From an uncultured Clostridia bacterium (GTDB lineage Bacteria; Bacillota; Clostridia; Oscillospirales; Acutalibacteraceae), in contig CAMUZD010000019.1 of the NCBI GenBank assembly GCA_947165115.1, positions 1 through 13,321 of the forward strand: a stretch of 13,321 bases of DNA, given 5' to 3'. The translations under genes and the position numbers were made by a program. The stretch's first letter is position 1. The number at the start of each line of letters is the position of its first letter. Positions 1-6,976 of the stretch are shown piece after piece. Below the pieces are notes generated by a model, which ran no database searches, was not told the origin of the DNA, and saw only the letters and a program-made list of their open reading frames with translations.

Positions 1-1454
1 ACGCCTACGGAGTTTACCGCGTCCTCAATGACAGCGTCTAGTGAAGCGTCAAGCTCCTTCGGCGGCATATCATGCTGATACTGGCCGACTCCTATCGCCT
101 TCGGGTCGATTTTTACAAGTTCCGCGAGCGGATCCTGCAGCCTTCTCGCTATTGAAACTGCGCTTCTTAGCGAAACATCGTAATCGGGGAATTCCTTTGC
201 GGCGAGCTTGGATGCGGAATAGACAGATGCGCCCGCCTCGCTGACTACCATATATGATACCTTTGCGTCGATTTCATGAAGAATTTCGGCGGTGAACATT
301 TCAGTCTCTTTTGAGGCCGTGCCGTTGCCGATTGAAATGCAGTCGACGTGATATTTTTTGATAAGATTCTTGATAAGAACCTTTGCCTGATTCCTCTGCG
401 CTTCCGAATGTGTGACATAGATAACGCCCGTGTCCAGTACTTTGCCGGTTTTGTCAACAACAGCGACCTTGCAGCCCGTTCTGTAACCGGGGTCGAGACC
501 GATGACGGTCTTGCCCTTAACGGGCGGCTGAAGGAGCAGTTCTTTTGTGTTGAGCGAGAATACTTTGATGGCGCCCGCCGCCGCCTTTTCGGTCAGCATG
601 TTGCGGATTTCACGCTCAATTGAGGGATATATGAGACGGGTGTAAGCATCCGCGCCCGCCTCCCTGACCGCTTCTGTGGTCGGCGAGCCGAGAGGATTGA
701 GTGTGGCGCTTGTGATTATATTTGATGCCTTGACTGCGTCAAGCGTGACGGAAACTTTAAGGAATTTTTCCTTTTCGCCTCTGTCAATCGCGAGCACTCT
801 GTGGCCGGGAATGGTCTTGACCGGCTCGGTGTAATCATAATACATCGTGTAAACGCTCTGCGCCTTTTCGTCTGTTGCCTTGACATTGACAATGCCGATT
901 ACGGTGAAAAGATTTCTCAGACGGCGTCTGATATCGGGATCATCCGAAATGTTTTCGGCGATTATGTCGAGCGCGCCTTTGAGAGCATCCTCGGCGGTCT
1001 CAACGCCTTTTTCTTCGTTGATATATGCCTTGGCGAGGTCGATCGGAGCGGGTGAATCAGCCTTTTGCTCATAAATCTCAATTGCAAGCGGCTCAAGTCC
1101 CTTTTCCTTTGCGACCGATGCCCTTGTTTTTCTCTTGGGTCTGAACGGTCTGTAAATATCGTCAATCTCCGTGATTGTTGCGGCGTTGTCGAGCGAAGCC
1201 GAAATCTCATCGGTCAGCTTCTCCTGAGCGGCGATGAGCGCTCTGACCTCTTCGCGGCGCTTGTCGAGATTTCTCAGGTATTCGAGACGCTCGGAGAGTT
1301 CTCTGATAACCTGGTCGTCAAGTGTGCCGTGCTGCTCCTTTCTGTATCTGGCGATAAAAGGAACAGTGTTGCCCTCGTCGAGAAGCTTTACAACATTCTC
1401 AACCTGCCACTGCTGAAGATTGAATTGCTTGGTGAGTGAAAGAATTATATCCAT
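1..1454 (-). CDS. tex: Tex-family transcription accessory / S1 RNA-binding protein, C-terminus cut by window edge
   Basis: Reading the minus strand from ATG at 1454 gives about 484 residues with no stop up to the window edge. Tex is a cytoplasmic nucleic-acid-binding protein tied to transcription and RNA metabolism. The start (MDIILSLTKQFNLQQWQV) and the stretch with VVKLLDEGNTVPFIARYRKE are typical of the Tex N-terminal helical domain. An RNase H-like YqgF domain follows at about residues 315-455 (GKTVIGLDPGYRTGCKVAVV, then SIGNGTASKETE). The helix-hairpin-helix region begins at about 460 (KIDPKAIGVGQYQHDM). The C-terminal S1 domain would lie beyond base 1; usual family length is about 700-780 residues. 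GAGG lies 8 bases before the start, and only 14 bases separate it from dnaI upstream, so it is the last visible gene of the dnaD-dnaI-tex operon. Family assignment is very secure; the exact role is not known from sequence. Confidence 0.95.
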   Translation of the reverse strand, partial: MDIILSLTKQFNLQQWQVENVVKLLDEGNTVPFIARYRKEQHGTLDDQVIRELSERLEYLRNLDKRREEVRALIAAQEKLTDEISASLDNAATITEIDDIYRPFRPKRKTRASVAKEKGLEPLAIEIYEQKADSPAPIDLAKAYINEEKGVETAEDALKGALDIIAENISDDPDIRRRLRNLFTVIGIVNVKATDEKAQSVYTMYYDYTEPVKTIPGHRVLAIDRGEKEKFLKVSVTLDAVKASNIITSATLNPLGSPTTEAVREAGADAYTRLIYPSIEREIRNMLTEKAAAGAIKVFSLNTKELLLQPPVKGKTVIGLDPGYRTGCKVAVVDKTGKVLDTGVIYVTHSEAQRNQAKVLIKNLIKKYHVDCISIGNGTASKETEMFTAEILHEIDAKVSYMVVSEAGASVYSASKLAAKEFPDYDVSLRSAVSIARRLQDPLAELVKIDPKAIGVGQYQHDMPPKELDASLDAVIEDAVNSVG

Positions 1455-1468
1455 GAATATACCTCAAA

Positions 1469-2449
1469 TCAGTTTTCGCTTTTAATCTGCCTGATGTCGT
1501 TTCCAAGGAAGAGAAGACGTGTGCAGTTGCCTATGATTCTCGAAGTCAGGCGGCCCGTATACCTCTTCTCAAGCTCCTCCCATTTGAGATTGGTGCTTAT
1601 AATAAACGGCTTCGAGCGGTTTATTCTCTCATTGAGAATTGTATAAATTTCCGCGGCTGTGTATTGAGTCAGGAATTCGCAGCCGAGGTCATCGATAATC
1701 AGCAGATCGCAGCCTATCGCGCGCTTTTCGGTATTCGAATTATCGGAGCCGCCGAATTTTTCCCTCTCGGCGTCTGCAAGCAGAGTCTGTGCGGATGAAT
1801 AAAACACGCTGTATCCTTTCCTCGCGGCAACATTTGCTATCGCGAGCGAGAGATGAGTCTTGCCGAGCCCCGTTTCGCCATACATATAGAGCGAACCTGA
1901 TTCGCTGTCGAAATCCTCGGCATAGTCCTTACAGTAGTTATAAATCATCTGCATCTGCTCTTTGGGAGAGATGCTGTAACCGCCGCTCACCTTGTCGGAA
2001 TAATAATCGAGCGAGAAAGTGTCGAAAGTGCACTCCTTTGCGGGCGAAACGCTCTCAAGATCCCTTACATTGAGCTGATTGAGCAGATCTCTTCTGCATT
2101 CGCAGGTGATGCCGTCAATATAGCCCGTATCCGCGCATTTTTTGCAGGTGTAGGGAATTTCAAGATAATTTGCGGGATAGCCGTTTTCAACGAGTTTTTC
2201 CTCGATGATTTTCTGAACTCTCTCATTTGCCTCGGTGATTTCGCGTATCCTTCTGTCAAAATTCTCTTTGTCGCCTATGGCATCGAGAATTTTCAGATCT
2301 ATATCGGCAATTTGCTTTATATACTCGCCGATTTCGGGAAACCTCTTTATAATTTCCCTGCGCCTTGCGGCGTTTGTTTCCTCGGCGGCCATCTTTCTTC
2401 TCAGAAGCTCCTGTTCGGCGTATTTGATATTTGCTACGGAATAGCTCAT
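1469..2449 (-). CDS. dnaI: DnaI/DnaC-type replicative helicase loader (AAA+ ATPase)
   Basis: 326 residues. This family loads the replicative DnaB-type helicase onto DNA in an ATP-dependent way, in the cytoplasm. Visible features in order are a charged, helical N-terminal region (about 1-95); a Cys cluster that could bind zinc (C102, C105, C116, C118, in YTCKKCADTGYIDGITCEC); Walker A GETGLGKT at 191-198; Walker B LLIIDD at 249-254; a sensor-1-like IISTN at 283-287; and RYTGRLTSRI at 297-306, with candidate arginine-finger/sensor residues. The Cys cluster plus AAA+ arrangement matches Bacillus DnaI rather than a transposon IstB, and no transposase is nearby. Its ATG overlaps the dnaD stop (ATGA), so the two are translationally coupled. 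DnaD works in the same priming pathway, which supports the call. IstB-like ATPases share the AAA+ core and are the main alternative. Confidence 0.92.
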   Translation of the reverse strand: MSYSVANIKYAEQELLRRKMAAEETNAARRREIIKRFPEIGEYIKQIADIDLKILDAIGDKENFDRRIREITEANERVQKIIEEKLVENGYPANYLEIPYTCKKCADTGYIDGITCECRRDLLNQLNVRDLESVSPAKECTFDTFSLDYYSDKVSGGYSISPKEQMQMIYNYCKDYAEDFDSESGSLYMYGETGLGKTHLSLAIANVAARKGYSVFYSSAQTLLADAEREKFGGSDNSNTEKRAIGCDLLIIDDLGCEFLTQYTAAEIYTILNERINRSKPFIISTNLKWEELEKRYTGRLTSRIIGNCTRLLFLGNDIRQIKSEN

Positions 2450-3483
2450 TGCTTGCGCTTCCTTTCATAGGTCAGCTTGCCGCTGACATCCTTGCTCTTG
2501 ACTCTGTCGAGATTGTAGGATGCATCGGGATTGCCCGCGGGCTTCTTTGCCGCGGCGGCTCTGTCCTTCGCCGCTCTCTCCACGTCATCGGGAGTCTTGA
2601 ATCCGCTCTCATGCCAGTTTGCGAGAATCTTGTCGGCGTATGAGAAACTGATTTTTCCCGTGCGCTCGAGAGTTTCCTCATAGGCGAGGCATATCATATC
2701 AAAGCTCATTTTATACTCGTCAAGCCATCTTGAAAGATAAACGGCCTGCTTTGCGGTCGGTTTCGCATTCGGAAGTCCCTGGGCTATGGCAAATTTATTC
2801 CAGAATTTATTGATCTTATTGAGCGAATCGATTTTCTTCGCGGCCTTCTCGACCGTGTCAATTTCCTGTTCCGCCCATGAGCTTCCTGCTTTCTCGATAT
2901 ATGAATATCCGGTTTTGCCGATGCTCACGCAGTAATCAACGAGCATGAATATAACCTGAGCGGGGAGTCCGAAATGGTCATAAAGGCAGATGATTGTTGC
3001 CTGTCCGTCGTAACCGATTGTCTTCCCGAGCTTGCTCTGAAGGTCGCTGAAGAGGCTGCGTATCTCGGCGGATTCATCGAGCCTAGCGGCGATTTCCGCC
3101 TGAGTGGGCTTTGTATATTCAACCTTTTCTTCGCTCTTGACTGTCTCGGGTTCTTTCTTCTGACCGGGCACGAATTTTATGGGCTCGGCGGGTTTTTCGG
3201 TTTTTTCTTTTGCCGGTGCGATATCCTTTTCTTTGGCGGCAGTTTCCTCATCCTCAAGGATATTCGTCAGCACCCAGTATTGAAGGCAGTCCTCAACATC
3301 GGCTTCATCCATTTTAAGAAACTTTGCGATTGCGTGAGCGCTCTGGCTCTTTTCGGGGTGCCTGAGCACATATAAAAGCACCTTTATCTGCTCGCCTGAA
3401 GCAAACTTCAGATGCTTATCGGCAATAATCTCGGGGATTTCGAATACTCCTCCCCGAATCTTTTTCTTCACTGTGTAATTCAT
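2446..3483 (-). CDS. dnaD: DnaD-domain primosomal protein with two DnaD-like C-terminal modules
   Basis: 345 residues from the ATG at 3483. DnaD-family proteins remodel DNA and recruit the helicase loader during initiation and restart in Firmicutes. I see an N-terminal winged-helix-like region (about 1-75), a Lys/Glu/Pro-rich linker (about 80-125), and a first DnaD module (about 138-215, with YCVSIGKTGYSYIEKAGSSW). A second module (about 228-300) carries the family signature YADKILANWHESGFKT. A basic tail ends in ERKRKQ. The frame stays open upstream to an ATG at 3519, but that ATG has no ribosome binding site and the extra 12 residues (MGVCRSRETEDF) look like leader. AGAGGA sits 5 bases before 3483, so I chose that start. 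It is the first gene of the operon, with a promoter at 3547-3575, and overlaps dnaI by 4 bases. Confidence 0.92.
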   Translation of the reverse strand: MNYTVKKKIRGGVFEIPEIIADKHLKFASGEQIKVLLYVLRHPEKSQSAHAIAKFLKMDEADVEDCLQYWVLTNILEDEETAAKEKDIAPAKEKTEKPAEPIKFVPGQKKEPETVKSEEKVEYTKPTQAEIAARLDESAEIRSLFSDLQSKLGKTIGYDGQATIICLYDHFGLPAQVIFMLVDYCVSIGKTGYSYIEKAGSSWAEQEIDTVEKAAKKIDSLNKINKFWNKFAIAQGLPNAKPTAKQAVYLSRWLDEYKMSFDMICLAYEETLERTGKISFSYADKILANWHESGFKTPDDVERAAKDRAAAAKKPAGNPDASYNLDRVKSKDVSGKLTYERKRKQ

Positions 3484-3495
3484 AAAATCCTCTGT

Positions 3496-3517
3496 CTCCC
3501 GGGAGCGGCAGACTCCC
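3496..3517 (-). other. Small hairpin with competing arm in the dnaD leader
   Basis: In the dnaD leader, GGGAG (3517-3513) can pair with CTCCC (3505-3501) across a 7-base loop. A second GGGAG (3500-3496) follows directly and could compete for the same CTCCC. It lies just before the AGAGGA ribosome binding site. The stem is only 5 bp, so a regulatory role is speculative. Confidence 0.3.
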
Positions 3518-3546
3518 ATATATACATATATAATAGCATAGATTAC

Positions 3547-3575
3547 ATTATACTGTTATTTCATCTTAAAATCAA
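3547..3575 (-). promoter_or_regulatory. Sigma-A-type promoter of dnaD-dnaI-tex
   Basis: On the minus strand TTGATT (3575-3570), a 17-base spacer and a perfect TATAAT (3552-3547) precede dnaD. Predicted transcription starts near 3540, giving a leader of about 57 bases. Seen directly; activity is inferred. Confidence 0.8.
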
Positions 3576-3599
3576 AGCTTTTCTTCAAGTTTTACACTC

Positions 3600-3634
3600 T
3601 CAGTCAGAAACCACAATCTGTTGTGGTTGACTGA
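3600..3634. repeat. Long bulged inverted repeat upstream of the dnaD promoter
   Basis: TCAGTC (3600-3605) pairs with GACTGA (3629-3634), and AACCACAA (3609-3616) pairs with TTGTGGTT (3621-3628). The loop is TCTG and a 3-base AGA bulge lies on the left arm, so all 14 bp are perfect. No T-run follows on either strand, so it is not an ordinary intrinsic terminator. It lies between the fprA terminator and the dnaD -35 box. The rest of 3520-3743 holds only the dnaD promoter, a short TTCAC-AAA-GTGAA inverted repeat at 3678-3690, and the fprA terminator. Confidence 0.6.
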
Positions 3635-3704
3635 TCCCGCCCTGCACAAATTGTTTGTTAAAAATGTAGAATTTGCGTTCACAAAGTGAATCCAGTTTTT
3701 GCCG

Positions 3705-3733
3705 TTAAAAAACCGGAAGCTTCTGCTTCCGGT
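3705..3733 (-). terminator. Intrinsic terminator of the flavodiiron protein gene
   Basis: On the minus strand ACCGGAAGC and GCTTCCGGT form a perfect 9-bp stem with an AGAA loop, followed by a T-run opposite 3712-3707. It begins about 10 bases after the fprA stop codon. Confidence 0.9.
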
Positions 3734-3743
3734 CTTATTTATT

Positions 3744-4898
3744 TTATTTTGTCAGTTCCTCTGCCAGCGCTTCGAGTTTTGCTTCGCTCTCAGCGTCGAG
3801 AGCGGATTTTATCGTGACTGAATTCTCAGCGTATTCGATATTTTTCATGCCCTCGAGCATCGCCGTCATCTTTTTGATTGCCATCGGTCCCCAGCTGCCG
3901 TTTTCGATGAGAGCGATCTTTTTATTCTTGATTCCTCTCTCGGTCAGATCGCCGATGAACTGCCTCATGAACGGGAAAATATCGCCGTTATATGTCGTGG
4001 TCGCGAGCACGACGGTTCCGTATCTGAAGGTATCCTCGACAGCCTCCGCCATATCGCATCTCGCGAGGTCGTTGACCGCCACCTTCGGGCATCCCTTTGC
4101 CTCAAGCAGGGCGGCAAGCTTTTCGGCCGCTTTCTTTGTATTGCCGTAAACGGAGGTGTAATTTATTACGATTCCTTCGCTCTCAACTCCATAGGAAGAC
4201 CAGGTATTGTAAAGGTCGAGGTAGTAGCCGAGATTCTCTGAAAGAACCGGTCCGTGAAGCGGGCAGATTGTATTGATTTCAAGCGCCGCGGCCTTTTTGA
4301 GAAGTGTCTGCACCTGAGCGCCGTATTTGCCGACTATGCCGAAATAGTATCTTCTCGCTTCGCATGCCCAGTCCTCGTCCGCGTCGAGTGCGCCGAATTT
4401 TCCGAAGGCATCCGCCGAGAAGAATACTTTATCTGCGCTGTCATAGGTCATAATAACCTCGGGCCAGTGGACCATCGGAGCGGCGATGAAGGAGAGAATG
4501 TGTTTTCCGAGGGAGAGTGTGTCGCCCTCGCCGACGGTGAGCTGTCTTTCGGGATACTCCGCGCCGTAGAAATTCTTGAGCATCGGGAAGGATTTCGCGT
4601 TTGAAACAATAACCGCTTCGGGATATTTATCCATAAAAGCCGTAATGCTCGATGAATGGTCGGGCTCCATATGCTGAATTACAAGATAATCAGGTGCTTT
4701 GCCGCCGAGAGCGGATTCGATATTCTCGAGCCATTCTGCCGAAAAATTGCCGTCAACGCTGTCCATTACAGCGGTCTTTTCATCGATAATAAGGTATGAA
4801 TTATATGCCATTCCCTCGGGCACGATATATTGCCCTTCGAAGAGGTCAAGTTTGCGGTCGTTTACGCCGATATAGATAATGTCGTCTGTAATTTTCAT
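3744..4898 (-). CDS. fprA: Flavodiiron protein (A-type flavoprotein, oxygen/NO reductase)
   Basis: 384 residues, the usual size for a two-domain flavodiiron protein. These cytoplasmic enzymes reduce O2 to water (or NO to N2O) with electrons usually delivered by rubredoxin, protecting anaerobes. The N-terminal metallo-beta-lactamase-like domain (about 1-235) keeps the complete diiron ligand set: H76-x-E78-x-D80-H81 in QHMEPDHSSS, H144 in MVHWPE, D163 in SADAFG, and H215 in CPLHGP. The C-terminal flavodoxin-like FMN domain (about 243-384) starts with the FMN phosphate-binding type loop NYTSVYGNTKKAA and continues with ATTTYNGDIFP. There is no extra rubredoxin or flavin-reductase domain and no rubredoxin gene next to it, so the electron donor must be encoded elsewhere. 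AAGGAGG lies 8 bases before the ATG. It has its own promoter and terminator, so it is probably monocistronic. O2 versus NO preference cannot be read from sequence. Confidence 0.95.
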   Translation of the reverse strand: MKITDDIIYIGVNDRKLDLFEGQYIVPEGMAYNSYLIIDEKTAVMDSVDGNFSAEWLENIESALGGKAPDYLVIQHMEPDHSSSITAFMDKYPEAVIVSNAKSFPMLKNFYGAEYPERQLTVGEGDTLSLGKHILSFIAAPMVHWPEVIMTYDSADKVFFSADAFGKFGALDADEDWACEARRYYFGIVGKYGAQVQTLLKKAAALEINTICPLHGPVLSENLGYYLDLYNTWSSYGVESEGIVINYTSVYGNTKKAAEKLAALLEAKGCPKVAVNDLARCDMAEAVEDTFRYGTVVLATTTYNGDIFPFMRQFIGDLTERGIKNKKIALIENGSWGPMAIKKMTAMLEGMKNIEYAENSVTIKSALDAESEAKLEALAEELTK

Positions 4899-4922
4899 GG
4901 GTTAAACCTCCTTGTTTTCGTT

Positions 4923-4951
4923 ATTATAGCATAAATGATTTCACTAAACAA
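4923..4951 (-). promoter_or_regulatory. Promoter of the flavodiiron protein gene
   Basis: Minus-strand TTGTTT (4951-4946), a 17-base spacer and a perfect TATAAT (4928-4923) lie just before the AAGGAGG of fprA, giving a short leader. An A/T-tract (4960-4985) lies immediately upstream and could act as an UP element. I found no clear PerR or Rex-type palindrome. Confidence 0.75.
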
Positions 4952-4983
4952 TACGGTAAATTATAAAAAATATAAAAAAATAT

Positions 4984-5017
4984 TTGATTATTCTGTTTTT
5001 ATGTGGTAATATATAAT
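4984..5017 (+). promoter_or_regulatory. Candidate promoter of the glycosyltransferase/SGNH operon
   Basis: TTGATT (4984-4989), a 17-base spacer and TAATAT (5007-5012) form a plausible sigma-A promoter. An overlapping perfect TATAAT (5012-5017) has poorer spacing to the same -35. It is divergent from the fprA promoter and shares the A/T-tract between them. Confidence 0.55.
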
Positions 5018-5031
5018 GTATCTTAAAAAGT

Positions 5032-5063
5032 GTTCCTTATCGGCCGTGATGTTTCAAAGGAAC
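5032..5063 (+). other. Inverted repeat in the glycosyltransferase leader
   Basis: GTTCCTT (5032-5038) and AAGGAAC (5057-5063) can form a 7-bp stem around an 18-base loop that contains CGGCCG. It lies between the promoter and the ribosome binding site (AAGGAGG, 5085-5091) and does not cover the latter. It could be an operator or leader hairpin. No riboswitch class is recognised. Confidence 0.4.
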
Positions 5064-5099
5064 CGAATGATTGAATTTCAGTGAAAGGAGGGCTTTAAA

Positions 5100-6023
5100 A
5101 TGTATGCACCGATAGTTATGTTTGTCTATAACAGAGCGCATCATTTTGAGCAGGCGTTTACCGCGCTTGCAAAATGCCCCGAAGCTGCTGAAAGTGAATT
5201 ATTTATTTTCTCGGACGGCCCGAGAAACGAAGCTGACTCCATCCGTGTGGCGGGGGTCCGCCGTTGCGTGCGCAGAATGATGCGCGAAAGAGCGTTTATG
5301 AGAATGCATATCGAGGAGCGCAAGACCAATATGGGCCTTTCCCCCTCGGTTATTGACGGCGTATCGCAGATAATTGAGAAATTCGGCAGAGTAATAGTTA
5401 TAGAAGACGATGCCGTTGTTTCCCCGCATTTCCTTAAATTCATGAATGCCGCCCTCGATTATTATGAGGATGACAATACAATCGGCTCCATAGCCGGCTA
5501 TACTCCCGCAATTGAATTCCCCGATGACTATCGCAAGGATGTCTTCACCGCCTACCGCTCCTGCAGCTTCGGCTGGGCCACCTGGCGCGAAAACTGGGAC
5601 GGATGCGACTGGGAGCTCAAGGATATCAAGCAGTTTATGAAAAACCGCGATATGATAAAGCGCCTCAATGCCAACGGCAGCGACAGATTCAAGAGACTCT
5701 ATAATCTCTCAAAAGGCGTCGGCACTTCCTGGAGCGTTCGCTTCGGAGCCCATATGGTAAAGAATAACTGGCTCACGATTTATCCGAGATATTCTTATGT
5801 AATTAATATAGGCAACGAGGCTCTCGCCAGCAAGGATACCGTTGAAGACAGCGACATGGTCAGCGTTGACCTTGATAGGGCGATTGAGAATTTTGAGCTG
5901 GAGACTCCCGAAATTAATCAGGATATCCAGAAGGCGCTCAAGGAACACTATTCGCAGGGCGGTTTGAATGACGCGAAAAACGCCGCCTCCGATTTCGGCC
6001 TGTTCCTCAAGAGCATGTTCTAA
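5100..6023 (+). CDS. GT-A-fold glycosyltransferase, HlpA/GNT-I-like
   Basis: 307 residues, no signal peptide or membrane segment, so probably cytoplasmic or peripheral. It begins like a nucleotide-sugar transferase (APIVMFVYNRAHHFEQAF) and has SDGPRN at 38-43. A DXD-type metal/nucleotide-sugar motif VIEDDAVVSP lies at about 100-109, and SFGWATWRENWDG at 156-168. WSVRFGAHMVKNN (211-223) and YPRYSYVINIGNE (228-240) follow. The GWATW block with the EDD motif is characteristic of a glycosyltransferase group often mis-annotated as hemolytic protein HlpA and related in fold to GNT-I. Donor and acceptor sugars cannot be deduced. It has a strong AAGGAGG 8 bases before the ATG and lies 15 bases before an exported SGNH hydrolase, so the pair is likely co-transcribed and could act on a surface glycan. 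No other polysaccharide genes surround it, so it may modify a protein, lipid or small polymer. Confidence 0.82.
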   Translation: MYAPIVMFVYNRAHHFEQAFTALAKCPEAAESELFIFSDGPRNEADSIRVAGVRRCVRRMMRERAFMRMHIEERKTNMGLSPSVIDGVSQIIEKFGRVIVIEDDAVVSPHFLKFMNAALDYYEDDNTIGSIAGYTPAIEFPDDYRKDVFTAYRSCSFGWATWRENWDGCDWELKDIKQFMKNRDMIKRLNANGSDRFKRLYNLSKGVGTSWSVRFGAHMVKNNWLTIYPRYSYVINIGNEALASKDTVEDSDMVSVDLDRAIENFELETPEINQDIQKALKEHYSQGGLNDAKNAASDFGLFLKSMF

Positions 6024-6038
6024 TCAAAAGGTGATTAT

Positions 6039-6914
6039 ATGAAAAAGACCAAGCGTATTCTCTGCGTTATCCTCTGCGCTCTCGTTCTTCTGCTCCCGCT
6101 TTCGGCAGTTCCCGCATCGGCAGACGGCGAATATGATTTCCCGTCGGGCGGAAGCCTGAATTTCCTCGTAATGGGCGATTCTATTACCGAAGGCTTCGGA
6201 GTTGAAAACAGCGAAGAGGCGGGCTATGCAAGGATAGTTGCCGACACAAATGGCTACAACTATGTCAATCTTTCAAGAGTAGCGACCGATACGGAGCGTC
6301 TGATTTATCAGATAAAGAATACCGACAGATTCCGCGAGGCAATCAGATGGGCGGATATAATTCATCTGAGCATCGGCTCAAACAACTATCTTGCGAATGA
6401 CAGGGTGGTGCTTATAACAACAGGAGCGCTTCTCGGAGTCAACAACAAAGAGCTTGATGATATCGCCGAGGGAATCTATGAGGATTATCTGAAGATAATC
6501 GACCTTATCCGTGCTATTAATCCCGACGCGAAACTGATTTTTGACAATGTCTATTGCTCCTGGGAGGGTCTCGGAAGGATTCCCTTCAATAAGGCGGTAG
6601 TCAGAGTCAACAACGCTCTCAACCAGGCGCTGGAGACCAAAAAGGACGAATTCGTCATCTTTGATCTTGCAAGCGTAATCAATGGTCCCGGCGAGCTTGT
6701 CGCCGCAGATTCAACCCATCCCAACGCAAAGGGTAATGTTGAGATTGCGAAAGCAATGCTGAAATTTCTCAAGGAACTCGGCCTCGGCGAGAATACCGAG
6801 CCGGTAATCAACGCTCAGGGGATTGACTACAACTATTTTGTTGAATGCTTCGGCACTGTCGCCGGCACTTTGATTACTGCAATCGTTCGTGTCCTCACCC
6901 TGCATTTTCAGTAA
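6039..6914 (+). CDS. Exported SGNH/GDSL-family hydrolase with hydrophobic C-terminal tail
   Basis: 291 residues. An N-terminal signal peptide (about 1-28: KKTKR, hydrophobic core, VPASA before DG) directs export. The SGNH core follows: block I with the nucleophile in VMGDSITEGFG (Ser48), block III-like IGSNNYL (N115/N116), and block V ADSTHPN with Asp224 and His227. Such enzymes remove acyl groups from lipids, sugars or glycans. Block II (YNYVNLSRVATDTERL) has Arg80 where the oxyanion-hole Gly usually sits, so specificity or efficiency may be unusual. After the catalytic domain the chain ends in a hydrophobic segment (about 267-291, FVECFGTVAGTLITAIVRVL), which is unusual for a plain secreted esterase and may hold it at the membrane. 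AAAGGTG precedes the ATG. It is the second gene after the glycosyltransferase, and a terminator follows. The substrate is unknown; deacylation of the partner's product is an inference. Confidence 0.88.
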   Translation: MKKTKRILCVILCALVLLLPLSAVPASADGEYDFPSGGSLNFLVMGDSITEGFGVENSEEAGYARIVADTNGYNYVNLSRVATDTERLIYQIKNTDRFREAIRWADIIHLSIGSNNYLANDRVVLITTGALLGVNNKELDDIAEGIYEDYLKIIDLIRAINPDAKLIFDNVYCSWEGLGRIPFNKAVVRVNNALNQALETKKDEFVIFDLASVINGPGELVAADSTHPNAKGNVEIAKAMLKFLKELGLGENTEPVINAQGIDYNYFVECFGTVAGTLITAIVRVLTLHFQ

Positions 6915-6924
6915 TAAATAATAA

Positions 6925-6959
6925 AACGGCTTGCCGCGAGGGGCAGGCCGTTGTTTTTT
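6925..6959. terminator. Strong intrinsic terminator between convergent operons
   Basis: AACGGCTTGCC (6925-6935) pairs with GGCAGGCCGTT (6942-6952): an 11-bp stem with one G-T pair, loop GCGAGG, then GTTTTTT on the plus strand. The minus-strand side is followed by TTTTATTATTTATT, so it probably also stops the convergent DUF4173 operon, whose last codon is at 6977. Confidence 0.92.
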
Positions 6960-6976
6960 GATTACAGGAATGATTC

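Noticed and set aside
1469..2449. IstB-type transposition helper ATPase
   Set aside because: No transposase or terminal repeats are nearby, a Cys cluster of the DnaI kind is present, and the gene is coupled to dnaD.
2974..3375. A 133-codon plus-strand open frame opposite dnaD
   Set aside because: It lies fully inside the well-supported dnaD gene, has no ribosome binding site, and its Phe/Gly-rich product mirrors the Lys/Glu-rich linker on the other strand.
3484..3519. Upstream ATG at 3519 as the dnaD start
   Set aside because: No ribosome binding site precedes it, while AGAGGA is correctly placed before the ATG at 3483.
4899..5099. Riboswitch or T-box in the glycosyltransferase leader
   Set aside because: Only one simple inverted repeat is visible and no conserved aptamer or T-box core could be recognised.
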